Part shown: positions 42,416 to 51,138 of the stretch, in pieces | Position numbering within the stretch: the first letter of the stretch is position 1 | Layout: each line of letters begins with the position of its first letter | Origin: Romboutsia_C sp015668195 | GTDB taxonomy: Bacteria > Bacillota > Clostridia > Peptostreptococcales > Peptostreptococcaceae | Assembly (NCBI RefSeq): GCF_015668195.1 | Contig: NZ_JADPFC010000001.1 | Location: 806,001 to 870,000 of the forward strand | Direction: 5' to 3' | DNA length: 64,000 nucleotides | The notes under the pieces: generated by a model | Database searches by the model: none | What the model saw: the letters and a program-made list of their open reading frames with translations, nothing else | Told to the model about the DNA's origin: nothing | Translations under genes and position numbers: made by a program

Positions 42416-43423
42416 ATGGCTAATTTATATACAAAAACGGGTGATAAGGGAAGTACTAGTTTATTTGGTGGTAAAAGAGTATCAAAAAATGATTTAAAAG
42501 TAGAATGCTATGGAACAATAGATGAGGCTATATCAATGCTTGGAGTTGCATATTCTCAAAGTAAAAATGAAGATATAAAAAGTTATTTAAATAAAATACA
42601 AAGAAAATTATTTATAGTAGGTGCTGAACTTGCTAGTGATGAAAAAGGATTGTCTATGTTATCATATACAGTCAATGAAGAAGATATAAAAGAATTAGAA
42701 CATATAGTAGATGAGTGTAGCAAATTAAATGGAAGACAAAAAAGTTTTATAATACCTGGGAAAAATAAACCTTCAGCATCTATTCATGTTGCAAGAACTA
42801 TAATAAGAAGAGCAGAAAGAAATATAGTTACGTTAAAAGAAAATGATAGTATTAGAGATGAATTATTAAAATATGTAAATAGATTATCAGATACCTTATA
42901 TGCATTAGCAAGATTAGAAGAAACTTATTGTAAGATAGATGATATTAAAAATAAGGTTATAGATAAGTTAGAAAAAATGGATAATGTAGAAAAACAAAGT
43001 GAAGAGAATATAGAGTTTAACTTAGAAAATATAATAAAGATGGCCAATTATGCTCAAAGAAAAGCAAAAGAATTAAATGTTCCTATAGTTTTTTCTGCAG
43101 TAGATAGCGGCGGTAATCTTATATTACTCAATAGAATGGAAAATTCATTACTTGGTAGTATAAATATAAGTATGAACAAAGCATATACTGCGAATGCCCT
43201 AAAAATGCCAACTCATAAACTAGGTGATCTTTGTAAAAGCGGAGAAGCACTTTATGGTATTCAAAATACTAATGACAATAAAATAGTTGTATTTGGTGGA
43301 GGATATCCAATATATAGCAATGAAAAAGTAGTTGGAGCCATAGGGGTAAGTGGTGGAAGTGTAGAAGAGGATATGGAGATAGCTTTATACTCAATACAAA
43401 TGATGAAAATGAAAAGCAATTAA
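42416..43423 (+). CDS. pduO: Cobalamin adenosyltransferase PduO with C-terminal GlcG/HbpS domain
   Basis: The 335-residue protein joins a PduO-type ATP:cob(I)alamin adenosyltransferase (1-180; YTKTGDKGSTSLFGGKRVSK, ECYGTIDEAISMLG, RTIIRRAERNIV) to a GlcG/HbpS-like domain (about 205-335; ANYAQRKAKELNVPIVFSAV, FGGGYPIYSNEKVVGAIGVS), which binds haem or a cobalamin-related ligand in other proteins. The enzyme makes the adenosylcobalamin needed by PduCDE. The two-domain form is the same as in Salmonella PduO. ATG start with GGTGGGA. Confidence 0.95.
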   Translation: MANLYTKTGDKGSTSLFGGKRVSKNDLKVECYGTIDEAISMLGVAYSQSKNEDIKSYLNKIQRKLFIVGAELASDEKGLSMLSYTVNEEDIKELEHIVDECSKLNGRQKSFIIPGKNKPSASIHVARTIIRRAERNIVTLKENDSIRDELLKYVNRLSDTLYALARLEETYCKIDDIKNKVIDKLEKMDNVEKQSEENIEFNLENIIKMANYAQRKAKELNVPIVFSAVDSGGNLILLNRMENSLLGSINISMNKAYTANALKMPTHKLGDLCKSGEALYGIQNTNDNKIVVFGGGYPIYSNEKVVGAIGVSGGSVEEDMEIALYSIQMMKMKSN

Positions 43424-43447
43424 GCAAAAGGTAATGGGGGGATAATA

Positions 43448-44842
43448 GTGAGTACGTTAAATGTTGAAGAAATAGTAAAAAAGGTCATGAGTGAATTAAA
43501 TAATGTAAATTCTTTAAAAGAGTGTGAGTATGGAATATTTGAAAATATGAACGATGCTATAGAAGCATCATTCATAGCCCAAAGAAAGTATTTAAATCAT
43601 AGTCTAAGTGATAGAGATAAATACATAAAGTCTATAAAAAATGAATTCTATAAAGAAGAAAATTTAACAAAGATATGTAAAATGACAGTTGAAGAAACTG
43701 GTATGGGAAATTATAGCCACAAACTCTTAAAAAATAGATTAGTATTAGAGAAAACACCAGGTGTAGAAGATTTAAAAACAGATGCTTATACAGGTGACAA
43801 TGGGCTTACTTTAGTAGAGCTTTCTCCATTTGGAGTAATAGGGTCTATAACACCTACAACAAATCCAACAGAAACTATTCTTTGTAATACTTTAGGAATG
43901 TTAGCAGCAGGAAATTCAGTAGTTTTTAGTCCTCACCCAAGAGCTAAAGAAGTGTCTTTATTTACTATAAAGCTTATAAATAAAGCATTAAAAGAAGCTG
44001 ATGCCCCAGATAATTTAGTGGTAACAGTAAAAAATCCTACAATAGAAAATGCAAACATCATGATGAAACATGAAAAAGTTAAATTACTAGTGGCAACTGG
44101 AGGACCAGGTGTAGTTAGATCAGTATTATCTACTGGAAAAAAAGCCATAGGAGCAGGGGCAGGAAATCCACCAGCAGTAGTTGATGAAACTGCAGATATA
44201 GAAAAAGCTGCAAAAGATATAGTTAATGGATGTAGCTTTGATAATAATCTTCCATGTATAGCAGAAAAAGAAGTTATATCAGTAGATGAAATTACTGATT
44301 ATTTAATATTTAATATGAAAAAAAATGGAGCTTATGAAATAAAAGATAAGGAAACCTTAAATAAATTACAAGACTTAGTTTTGTCTAAGGATTTAAAGTT
44401 AAATACTGAATGCGTTGGAAAGAGTGCAAAATATTTATTGGATAATATAGGAATAAAAGTTGAGGATGATATAAAGGTAATAATAATGGAAACAGATAAA
44501 AATCACCCATTTGTTATAGAAGAGTTAATGATGCCAATACTTCCAATAGTTAGAGTAAAGGATGTTGATGAAGCTATAGAACTTGCCATAGAAGTTGAAC
44601 ATGGAAATAGACATACAGCTATAATGCACTCTAAAAATATTGATAAACTAAGTAAGATGGCTAAATTAATTCAAACTACTATATTTGTTAAAAATGGACC
44701 ATCATATTCTGGTATAGGTGTAGGTGGAGAAGGATATACAACATTTACAATAGCTGGACCAACAGGAGAAGGTTTAACAAGTGCTAAAACTTTTGCTAGA
44801 AAAAGAAGATGTGTACTTGTAGATGGATTTGATATCAGATAA
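43448..44842 (+). CDS. pduP: CoA-acylating propionaldehyde dehydrogenase PduP
   Basis: GTG start with GGGGGGAT upstream. The 464-residue protein has an N-terminal encapsulation helix (NVEEIVKKVMSELNN) and an aldehyde dehydrogenase body with SPFGVIGSITPTTNPTETI, GNSVVFSPHPRA, VKLLVATGGPGVV, GAGAGNPPAVVD and the catalytic Cys270 in FDNNLPCIAEK. It oxidises propionaldehyde (or 3-hydroxypropionaldehyde) with NAD+ and CoA to the acyl-CoA used by PduL. Length equals that of Salmonella PduP. Confidence 0.95.
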   Translation: MSTLNVEEIVKKVMSELNNVNSLKECEYGIFENMNDAIEASFIAQRKYLNHSLSDRDKYIKSIKNEFYKEENLTKICKMTVEETGMGNYSHKLLKNRLVLEKTPGVEDLKTDAYTGDNGLTLVELSPFGVIGSITPTTNPTETILCNTLGMLAAGNSVVFSPHPRAKEVSLFTIKLINKALKEADAPDNLVVTVKNPTIENANIMMKHEKVKLLVATGGPGVVRSVLSTGKKAIGAGAGNPPAVVDETADIEKAAKDIVNGCSFDNNLPCIAEKEVISVDEITDYLIFNMKKNGAYEIKDKETLNKLQDLVLSKDLKLNTECVGKSAKYLLDNIGIKVEDDIKVIIMETDKNHPFVIEELMMPILPIVRVKDVDEAIELAIEVEHGNRHTAIMHSKNIDKLSKMAKLIQTTIFVKNGPSYSGIGVGGEGYTTFTIAGPTGEGLTSAKTFARKRRCVLVDGFDIR

Positions 44843-44853
44843 GAGGTGAGACT

Positions 44854-46179
44854 ATGGAAAAAGATTTAACAAGCATTATTAAAGATGCTGGTATAGTAGG
44901 TGCTGGTGGAGCTGGATTTCCAACTCATGTAAAATTAAATGCAAAGGCAGAGTATCTAATAATAAATGGTGCTGAATGTGAACCTCTTTTAAGAGTAGAC
45001 CAACAACTTATGGCTAAAGAATCTAGAAAACTTTTAGATGTTATAGATTTAGTTAAAAAACATATTGGTGCTAAAGTTGCAATAATTGGATTAAAATCTA
45101 AGTATAAAAAAGCTATAGAAAATATAGAAAATATAATTAATGAGTATGAAAACATAAAAATACATAAAATGCCTAACTTTTATCCAGCAGGAGATGAACA
45201 GGTATTAGTGTATGAAACTACTAAAAAAATAATACCAGAAGGTTCAATTCCACTTAGTGTAGGAGCTGTGGTATTAAATGTGGAGACTTTATTAAACATA
45301 TATGATGCTTATTATAATGATTTAAAAGTGATTAATAAATATGTAACTGTAACTGGAGATGTTAAAGAAAAAATAACAGTTAATGTTCCTATAGGTATAT
45401 CCATAAAAGAAGTTATAGATTTAGCAGGAGGAAGTACTTTAAAGGAATTTGTTGTTATAAATGGTGGACCTATGATGGGTAAAATAGTTTCATTAGATGA
45501 TGTAGTTACAAAAACAACTAAAGGTCTTATAGTATTACCTAAAGAGCATAGTCTAGTTAGATCTATAAATAAAAATATATCTCAAACATTAAAGGAAGCT
45601 AAAACTTCTTGTATGCATTGTAGTTTATGTAGTGAAGTATGCCCAAGAAATCTATTAGGTCATAATATAAACCCACATAAATTAATAAGAATAGCAAGTT
45701 ATTCAAGTATCTGCGATACTAAATCTAGTTTAACAACAGCATTTTTATGTTGTGAATGTAGGCTATGTGAATATGCTTGTGTTATGAACCTGCAACCTTG
45801 GAAATTACATTCAAATCTAAAGAAGCAAATGTCGTTAAATAATATAAAAAATGATAATAATAATATACCAATAGATGTACACCCATTTAGAGAATATAAA
45901 AGATACCCAGTAAGTAAGTTAATATCTAAATTAGACCTTTCAAAATATGATGAAAATGCAGATATAATAAACACTGAAAAAGAATTTGATAAAGTAAAGA
46001 TATTATTAAATCAGCATATAGGAGCAAGTGCAACACCTATTGTAAAAAAAGGAGATAAAGTTCTTAAAGGGCAACTAATTGCATTTACAAAAGAAGATAA
46101 GCTAGGAACATCAATTCATTCAAGCATAGAAGGCTTAGTAAAAGAAGTAAATGAGAAGTATGTATTAATAGAAAGATAA
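44854..46179 (+). CDS. pduS: RnfC-like Fe-S flavoprotein PduS
   Basis: The 441-residue protein starts with the nucleotide/flavin loop GIVGAGGAGFPTHVKLNA and INGAECEPLL, shared with RnfC and NuoF. Two 4Fe-4S motifs follow (Cys253/256/259/263 in CMHCSLCSEVCP; Cys299 or 300/302/305/309 in CCECRLCEYAC). A C-terminal barrel-sandwich domain contains HIGASATPIVKKGDKVLKGQ. PduS has been described as a cobalamin reductase and, with PduT, as an electron path through the shell. It lies 11 bases after pduP and 21 bases before the membrane protein gene. Confidence 0.94.
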   Translation: MEKDLTSIIKDAGIVGAGGAGFPTHVKLNAKAEYLIINGAECEPLLRVDQQLMAKESRKLLDVIDLVKKHIGAKVAIIGLKSKYKKAIENIENIINEYENIKIHKMPNFYPAGDEQVLVYETTKKIIPEGSIPLSVGAVVLNVETLLNIYDAYYNDLKVINKYVTVTGDVKEKITVNVPIGISIKEVIDLAGGSTLKEFVVINGGPMMGKIVSLDDVVTKTTKGLIVLPKEHSLVRSINKNISQTLKEAKTSCMHCSLCSEVCPRNLLGHNINPHKLIRIASYSSICDTKSSLTTAFLCCECRLCEYACVMNLQPWKLHSNLKKQMSLNNIKNDNNNIPIDVHPFREYKRYPVSKLISKLDLSKYDENADIINTEKEFDKVKILLNQHIGASATPIVKKGDKVLKGQLIAFTKEDKLGTSIHSSIEGLVKEVNEKYVLIER

Positions 46180-46200
46180 ATTTTTATTAGGAGGAGTAAT

Positions 46201-47121
46201 ATGGATATATTTGCAATGGTAGCAGCTTTTGGGGGAGGAGCATTTGGAGCTTTGATCGGAGCATTACCAGCATTTATACTTACAGGGGTAATAGCAATAG
46301 CGGGTGCAGCTATAGGTATGGCAGGTGGAGCGGACTTAGTTATTGGAAATGTAGCTTTTGGTTCTTTTTTAGGACCTCATATAGCATTTGCAGGTGGGGT
46401 TGCAGCTGCAGCTTATGCAGCAAATAGAAGAAATGTAGGTACTTCTAAAGTAACATCCACTGGAGAAGAAATTTTAGGTAGTGATGAAGTAGAAAGTGGA
46501 ACAGCAATAGATTTATCTTTAAATCTAACAGGAGACTATAAAGTTTTATTAGTTGGTGGAATATTTGGAGTATTAGGTTTTTTAGTAAATTATTTGTATG
46601 CATCAGTTCTGGTACTTCCAACAGATACTCCAGGGATGACAGTTTTTACATTGGGTGTAATATCGAGATTAGTTCTTGGAAATAGTGGATTATTTGGGAA
46701 ATATGATAAAAATGAAAAAAGAAAATACTTCTCTACTGGAAAAATACTTGGATATAACATAGTATTAGGTGCATCACTAGGAATAGTAGTTTCTTATGTA
46801 GCAGCATCACTTTCTAATACTTTTGAAGTAGCTCCAGAGGTAATATCATTATTCCCAACACTATGTTTTGGAATAAGTGCACTTTCTTTAATATTTACAC
46901 AAACAGGCTCAGCAACACCGGCAACACATCATATAACATTAATATCAGCACTTGCAGCTGTTGTTTCAGGAAATCCTATATTTGGAGTAATATTTGGAGT
47001 TATAAGTTGTTTAGTAGGAGACTTTGGAGCTAATACACTTAACAGTAATTGTGACTCTCATATAGATCCACCAGCATTTTCAATATTTATATGTACATTT
47101 ATAATAAATTTCATATTTTAA
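46201..47121 (+). CDS. Unrecognised polytopic membrane protein in the pdu operon
   Basis: The 306-residue protein is rich in Gly and Ala, with about eight hydrophobic segments (roughly 5-40, 47-77, 110-138, 140-160, 180-205, 215-235, 245-285, 288-306). Noted motifs are GGGAFGALIGALPAFI, GGADLVIGNVAFGSFLGPH, TQTGSATPATHHITLISA and SNCDSHIDPPAFSI. ATG with AGGAGGAG, 21 bases after pduS, so certainly co-transcribed. It is not PduF (MIP-type glycerol facilitator has NPA motifs, absent here). It may import the diol or export the acid or alcohol product, or couple PduS electrons to the membrane. I do not recognise the family. Confidence 0.85.
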   Translation: MDIFAMVAAFGGGAFGALIGALPAFILTGVIAIAGAAIGMAGGADLVIGNVAFGSFLGPHIAFAGGVAAAAYAANRRNVGTSKVTSTGEEILGSDEVESGTAIDLSLNLTGDYKVLLVGGIFGVLGFLVNYLYASVLVLPTDTPGMTVFTLGVISRLVLGNSGLFGKYDKNEKRKYFSTGKILGYNIVLGASLGIVVSYVAASLSNTFEVAPEVISLFPTLCFGISALSLIFTQTGSATPATHHITLISALAAVVSGNPIFGVIFGVISCLVGDFGANTLNSNCDSHIDPPAFSIFICTFIINFIF

Positions 47122-47239
47122 TTAGAACTAAATAATAATTTTAAAATTTTGTATATAATTTTACATATTTAAATTATAGATAAGTATAATTTTAATAAAA
47201 AATATTAGCAAACATTATAAGAAATTAGGGGGACACAAT

Positions 47240-47788
47240 ATGAAAAAATCAATTGGACTTGTGGAATTAAAAAGTATTCCTATAGGAATAGAGGTTGCAG
47301 ATATCATGTTAAAAACAGCAAATGTCGAATTAGTGTTAGCCAATCCAATTTGTCCAGGAAAATATGTAATAATAGTAAGTGGAAATGTAGGTTCAGTAGA
47401 AAATGCTATAAAAGCAGGTAAAGATAGAGCAGGAATATTTTTAATTGAAAGTCATGTGATAAATAATATACATGAAGATGTAATACCAGCCTTAACTGGT
47501 ACTGTAGAACCAGGAAATATTAAATCTATTGGATGTATAGAAACAATATCCGCATTAACAGCTATAAAAGCTGGAGATGTAGCTCTTAAATCATCTAATA
47601 TTAAGTTAATAGAGATAAGACTTGCAAGAGGTCTTGGTGGAAAGGGATTTATAGTAATGTGTGGAGACATAGCATCTATAAATTCTGCTATAAAATCTTG
47701 TACAAATGAATTACAAGAAAGTGGGGAGATAACAAGTACATCTTCTATAGCATCTCCTCATAAAGATCTGATAAATAAATTAATGTAG
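47240..47788 (+). CDS. pduT: Tandem-BMC shell protein PduT (Fe-S type)
   Basis: The 182-residue protein has two BMC domains (1-90: SIGLVELKSIPIGIEVADIM; 95-180: SIGCIETISALTAIKAGDVA). In the first, Cys38 (NPICPGKYV) is in the position of the Salmonella PduT cysteine that holds a 4Fe-4S cluster at the trimer pore. It would carry electrons across the shell for PduS. A 118-base gap precedes it and contains a possible weak promoter (TTACAT, 18 bases, TATAAT at 47185-47190). It is the last gene of the locus. Confidence 0.93.
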   Translation: MKKSIGLVELKSIPIGIEVADIMLKTANVELVLANPICPGKYVIIVSGNVGSVENAIKAGKDRAGIFLIESHVINNIHEDVIPALTGTVEPGNIKSIGCIETISALTAIKAGDVALKSSNIKLIEIRLARGLGGKGFIVMCGDIASINSAIKSCTNELQESGEITSTSSIASPHKDLINKLM

Positions 47789-47801
47789 AGTAAAAATAAT
47801 T

Positions 47802-47851
47802 AAAAAAATCTAACTTAATTTTATATATAGAATTGAGTTAGATTTTTTTTG
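47802..47851 (+). terminator. Terminator of the pdu operon
   Basis: Arms AATCTAACTTAATT and AATTGAGTTAGATT (one G-T pair) with a 10-base loop, followed by eight T residues. Confidence 0.92.
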
Positions 47852-47953
47852 CACATTATTAGGTGTTTTATAGAAATATATTAAAATAATATATCTTCTA
47901 TTAGCTAGATTTTTCTAGATATAATAAAAGATATAAAAAACTAACTATATATA

Positions 47954-48020
47954 TTTCTAATATTAATTTATGATATAATATTTTTTTAATTAATATTATA
48001 TCATAAATTAATATTAGAAA
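47954..48020 (+). repeat. Perfect 29-bp inverted repeat before the DUF4184 gene
   Basis: Left arm 47954-47982 and right arm 47992-48020 are exact reverse complements with a nine-base AT loop. The right arm ends in TTAGAAA, which runs into the GAAAGGA ribosome binding site, 12 bases before the start codon at 48033. No T-tract follows, so it is not a standard terminator. As RNA it would fold very stably and could cover the binding site. Confidence 0.9.
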
Positions 48021-48032
48021 GGAATTTACAAT

Positions 48033-48764
48033 ATGCCATTTACATTTTCGCATCCTGCCATAGTACTTCCATTTAAAAATAAGTACCTTAACTTTAGTGG
48101 ATTAATACTAGGCTCCATGGCACCTGATTTTATATACTTTGTACTATTTAGTCCAAGTAGTAATATAGGGCATGAATTTTTAGGATTTTTCTTTTTTAAT
48201 CTCCCAATGTGCTTTTTAATAAACTATGTATTTTACAAATATATACAAAAAGTACTTATATTAAGTATGCCTAATTTTATATTAAATAAATATATGTACC
48301 TTACTAAATTAAAAAACACATTACCTAGTAAAAAAGAAAAACTAAAGTTTGCAATATCATGTTTGATAGGTATGATAACTCATGTATTTTGGGATAGTTT
48401 CACTCACATTAGTGGATTTTTTGTTAATAATATGGATTTTTTAAGAGGTAGTATTAATGTATTTAATATGTCTATTTCAATTTATAAAATAATCCAACAT
48501 AGTAGTACAATAGTAGGATTTTTAGTTATATTTATATATCTTTATACTATTAAAGATAAAAACACTTTTTATCCAAAAATGAACAAATCTAAGCTATATT
48601 TAAGCCTTGTATTAGTATTTATAATTGCTATGATTATTTCTTTATGTATTTTTGTTAAAATAGGTGCTTTTATAGGTATTGGTAGATTGGTTGTAACATT
48701 TATCAATTCTTTATTTATATCTTATTTAATAACTGGTTTTTTATTAGATAAAAATATAATTTAA
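48033..48764 (+). CDS. DUF4184-family membrane protein
   Basis: The 243-residue protein begins MPFTFSHPAIVLPFKNKYLN, then LILGSMAPDFIYFVLF, the typical opening of DUF4184 proteins, which resemble zinc-dependent phospholipase or YdjM-like membrane hydrolases (His and Asp in FSHPA...APDF and THVFWDSFTH). About five transmembrane segments. Function unproven. It sits alone, with a very strong hairpin over its leader and a palindrome after its stop. Confidence 0.85.
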   Translation: MPFTFSHPAIVLPFKNKYLNFSGLILGSMAPDFIYFVLFSPSSNIGHEFLGFFFFNLPMCFLINYVFYKYIQKVLILSMPNFILNKYMYLTKLKNTLPSKKEKLKFAISCLIGMITHVFWDSFTHISGFFVNNMDFLRGSINVFNMSISIYKIIQHSSTIVGFLVIFIYLYTIKDKNTFYPKMNKSKLYLSLVLVFIIAMIISLCIFVKIGAFIGIGRLVVTFINSLFISYLITGFLLDKNII

Positions 48765-48785
48765 TAAATATTTTTATATAGAAAA

Positions 48786-48818
48786 AAATAGTGCATAGAT
48801 ATCTATGCACTATATCGA
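48786..48818 (+). terminator. Palindromic hairpin after the DUF4184 gene
   Basis: A 26-bp perfect palindrome (arms ATAGTGCATAGAT / ATCTATGCACTAT at 48788-48813), preceded by an A-run. The T-tract is weak on the plus strand, whereas on the minus strand TTTTTTTC follows, so it works better in reverse. Confidence 0.6.
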
Positions 48819-49164
48819 AATATCTACAAACACCTACATCTTTATAAAAATAAGAACTAATTATTGCAAATTATATACCAAGTCCTTTATATATTCTTAT
48901 AATATCTAGATTATGATGTAAAAAACATAGCTCATATCTATGTGCTTTATGTAAATTGTAAAAATAAAGTTAATATATGGTTTATTTTTACATTAATAAT
49001 ATAGACTAATATATATTGAAAAATAGTGTAAAATAACCATATAATAAATAGTTACCATAGAGAAGTTATTGTGCAAAATATCTAATAGGTAAAATGTAGA
49101 TAAATATTATGAAAATTCATAATGAAACTAAAATTGCGTAAAAAGGTCAGAATTCAACATAGTA
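48819..49164. other. Gene-free upstream region of the OPT transporter
   Basis: No open frame of note. A second small hairpin around 48925-48950 (CATAG...CTATG) has T residues on the minus-strand side. No riboswitch fold was recognised. Confidence 0.4.
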
Positions 49165-49173
49165 TGATATAAT
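49165..49173 (+). promoter_or_regulatory. Extended -10 promoter for the OPT transporter
   Basis: TGA-TATAAT (extended -10) lies 34 bases before the start codon at 49207. No good -35 is visible, as is common with extended -10 elements. Confidence 0.5.
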
Positions 49174-49206
49174 TAAGAAAATTAAATAAAGGGAAGGTGA
49201 ATCTTA

Positions 49207-51138
49207 ATGAGCAACAAAAAATTATCTAAAGGTGCTTATGGGGGTATATCAGGAAAAGATTATGTTCCTTACATAACAGACAAATCGAAGACTGGTGCAA
49301 ATATGGCAGTATTAATAATAGGTATTATATTAGCCATAATATTTGCAGCATCAACAGCATATTCAGGAATGAAGGCTGGTCTTACAGTCGCTGCTGGTAT
49401 TCCAGGTTCCATTATAGGTTCAGCATTTATAGCCGCATTTGCAAGTGGAAAAGGTATTCTTGGTAAAAATATTGTACAAGGTATGGCAAGTGGTGGTGAA
49501 TCAGTTGCAAGTGGTATGATTTTCGTTTTACCTGCAATTTTATTAATAGGTAGCCAAGTTACATTTTTAGAAGGATTTATAGTTGGAGTAGGTGGAGTTT
49601 TATTTGGTATTGGAATTGCATCACTTGTTTATAATTATTTAATAATTGAAGAACATGGTAAGCTTATGTACCCAGAATCAATGGCTATATCTGAAACATT
49701 AGTAGCTTCAGATGCTGGTGGAGATTCAATGAAGTATATGGGTATAGGATTTGGTATAAGTGGACTTATAACTATATTAACAAGTTCATTCTTAAATGTA
49801 GCCAATAACGTTATAAGCTTTATTGGAAATAAGTTTTATAAATGCAAATTTGAAGTAGAAGTTAATCCTCTTCTTCTAGGGATAGGGTTTATCGTAGGGC
49901 TTGAAGTTGCACTTACAATGTTTGCAGGTTCCCTATTATCTCATTTTGGTATTATGCCTTTAATAGGATACTTTACTGATATGGCAGGCGAAGGTGCTAA
50001 GGTATGGAATGACCCTACAATGGCAATAAATCAAATGGGTGTAAATGACATAGCTGGCAACTATGTAAAATACATAGGAGCTGGTATGATGCTTTGTGGA
50101 GGTATAATAGGTGCAGTTAAATTAATACCAACTATAATAGCATCTGTAAAAGAAACTATGAAAGCAAAATCATCAACATCTGTTGACGGTGAAGATGGTG
50201 GCGCATTACAAACTATTATGCTATTAGGTGGAGTTGTAGTAGCAGTTGTAGGAGCATTCTTTATATCAAATGGTATAGTAATGGCAATTATTGGTGTAGT
50301 AGTATCTTTATTATTAGCAGGGCTATTTGTTATAGTTGCTGGACGTTTAACAGGTACTATAGGTACATCAAATCTTCCTGTATCTGGTATGACAATAGCA
50401 TCTTTAGTTATAGCAACATTAGTATTTGTTATAATGGGATGGACTGACCTAGCAGATAATAAATCACTATTATTATTTGGGACATTTATAGTTATTTCTA
50501 TATCTATAGCTGGTGGATATAGCCAATCTCAAAAGGTAACATATATAATAGGTGGTAGCAAAAATGAAATGCAAAAATATTTTGCAATAGCTGGTATAGT
50601 AGGTGTAATAGTAGTTGTAGGAACTACGCTACTACTTGCAAACCAATTAGTAGTAACAGGAGATAATCCTCCATTTGCACTACCTCAAGCTAACTTAATA
50701 TCAACATTAACATCAGGGATCATGTCTGGTCAATTACCTTGGGTTATGGTAATAGTTGGTGTAGTTATGGCTATAGTTTTATATTTCTTAAATCTACCTA
50801 TAATGACAGTTGCTATAGGATTTTATTTACCGATTGCAACAACTTCTATAATATTAGTAGGAGCTTTAATACGTGTATTTGTTGAAAAAACTTCAAAAGG
50901 TGATAAAGAAAAAGAGGTTAAAGTTGCTAATGGTATAAGCTTATCCTCAGGACTTGTTGCTGGTGGTTCTATAATAGGTTTAGTTGGTATAATACTACAA
51001 GTAACAGGTGTTATAAAAGGTGCTGGTCCTAGTGGATTTGCAGCTTCAAATATGATGGCTATTATACTTCTTTTAGTGTTAGTTGTACTTACTACATGGC
51101 CAATTGTAAGCTCTAAGGTAAAAAATAATGAGAACTAA
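49207..51138 (+). CDS. OPT-family oligopeptide transporter
   Basis: The 643-residue membrane protein has about 14-16 hydrophobic segments. The start KDYVPYITDKSK and the first segments STAYSGMKAGLTVAAGIPGS and GGESVASGMIFVLPAILL are typical of bacterial OPT/YSL transporters, which take up oligopeptides or metal chelates with protons. A charged cytoplasmic loop lies near 315-330. ATG with GGGAAGGTG. Its last 11 bases overlap the PqqD-like gene, so the two are translated together. Confidence 0.9.
   Translation: MSNKKLSKGAYGGISGKDYVPYITDKSKTGANMAVLIIGIILAIIFAASTAYSGMKAGLTVAAGIPGSIIGSAFIAAFASGKGILGKNIVQGMASGGESVASGMIFVLPAILLIGSQVTFLEGFIVGVGGVLFGIGIASLVYNYLIIEEHGKLMYPESMAISETLVASDAGGDSMKYMGIGFGISGLITILTSSFLNVANNVISFIGNKFYKCKFEVEVNPLLLGIGFIVGLEVALTMFAGSLLSHFGIMPLIGYFTDMAGEGAKVWNDPTMAINQMGVNDIAGNYVKYIGAGMMLCGGIIGAVKLIPTIIASVKETMKAKSSTSVDGEDGGALQTIMLLGGVVVAVVGAFFISNGIVMAIIGVVVSLLLAGLFVIVAGRLTGTIGTSNLPVSGMTIASLVIATLVFVIMGWTDLADNKSLLLFGTFIVISISIAGGYSQSQKVTYIIGGSKNEMQKYFAIAGIVGVIVVVGTTLLLANQLVVTGDNPPFALPQANLISTLTSGIMSGQLPWVMVIVGVVMAIVLYFLNLPIMTVAIGFYLPIATTSIILVGALIRVFVEKTSKGDKEKEVKVANGISLSSGLVAGGSIIGLVGIILQVTGVIKGAGPSGFAASNMMAIILLLVLVVLTTWPIVSSKVKNNEN

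Noticed and set aside
48925..48950. Small hairpin upstream of the OPT gene as a terminator
   Set aside because: Stem of about five pairs and a T-run only on the minus strand, where there is no gene to terminate.
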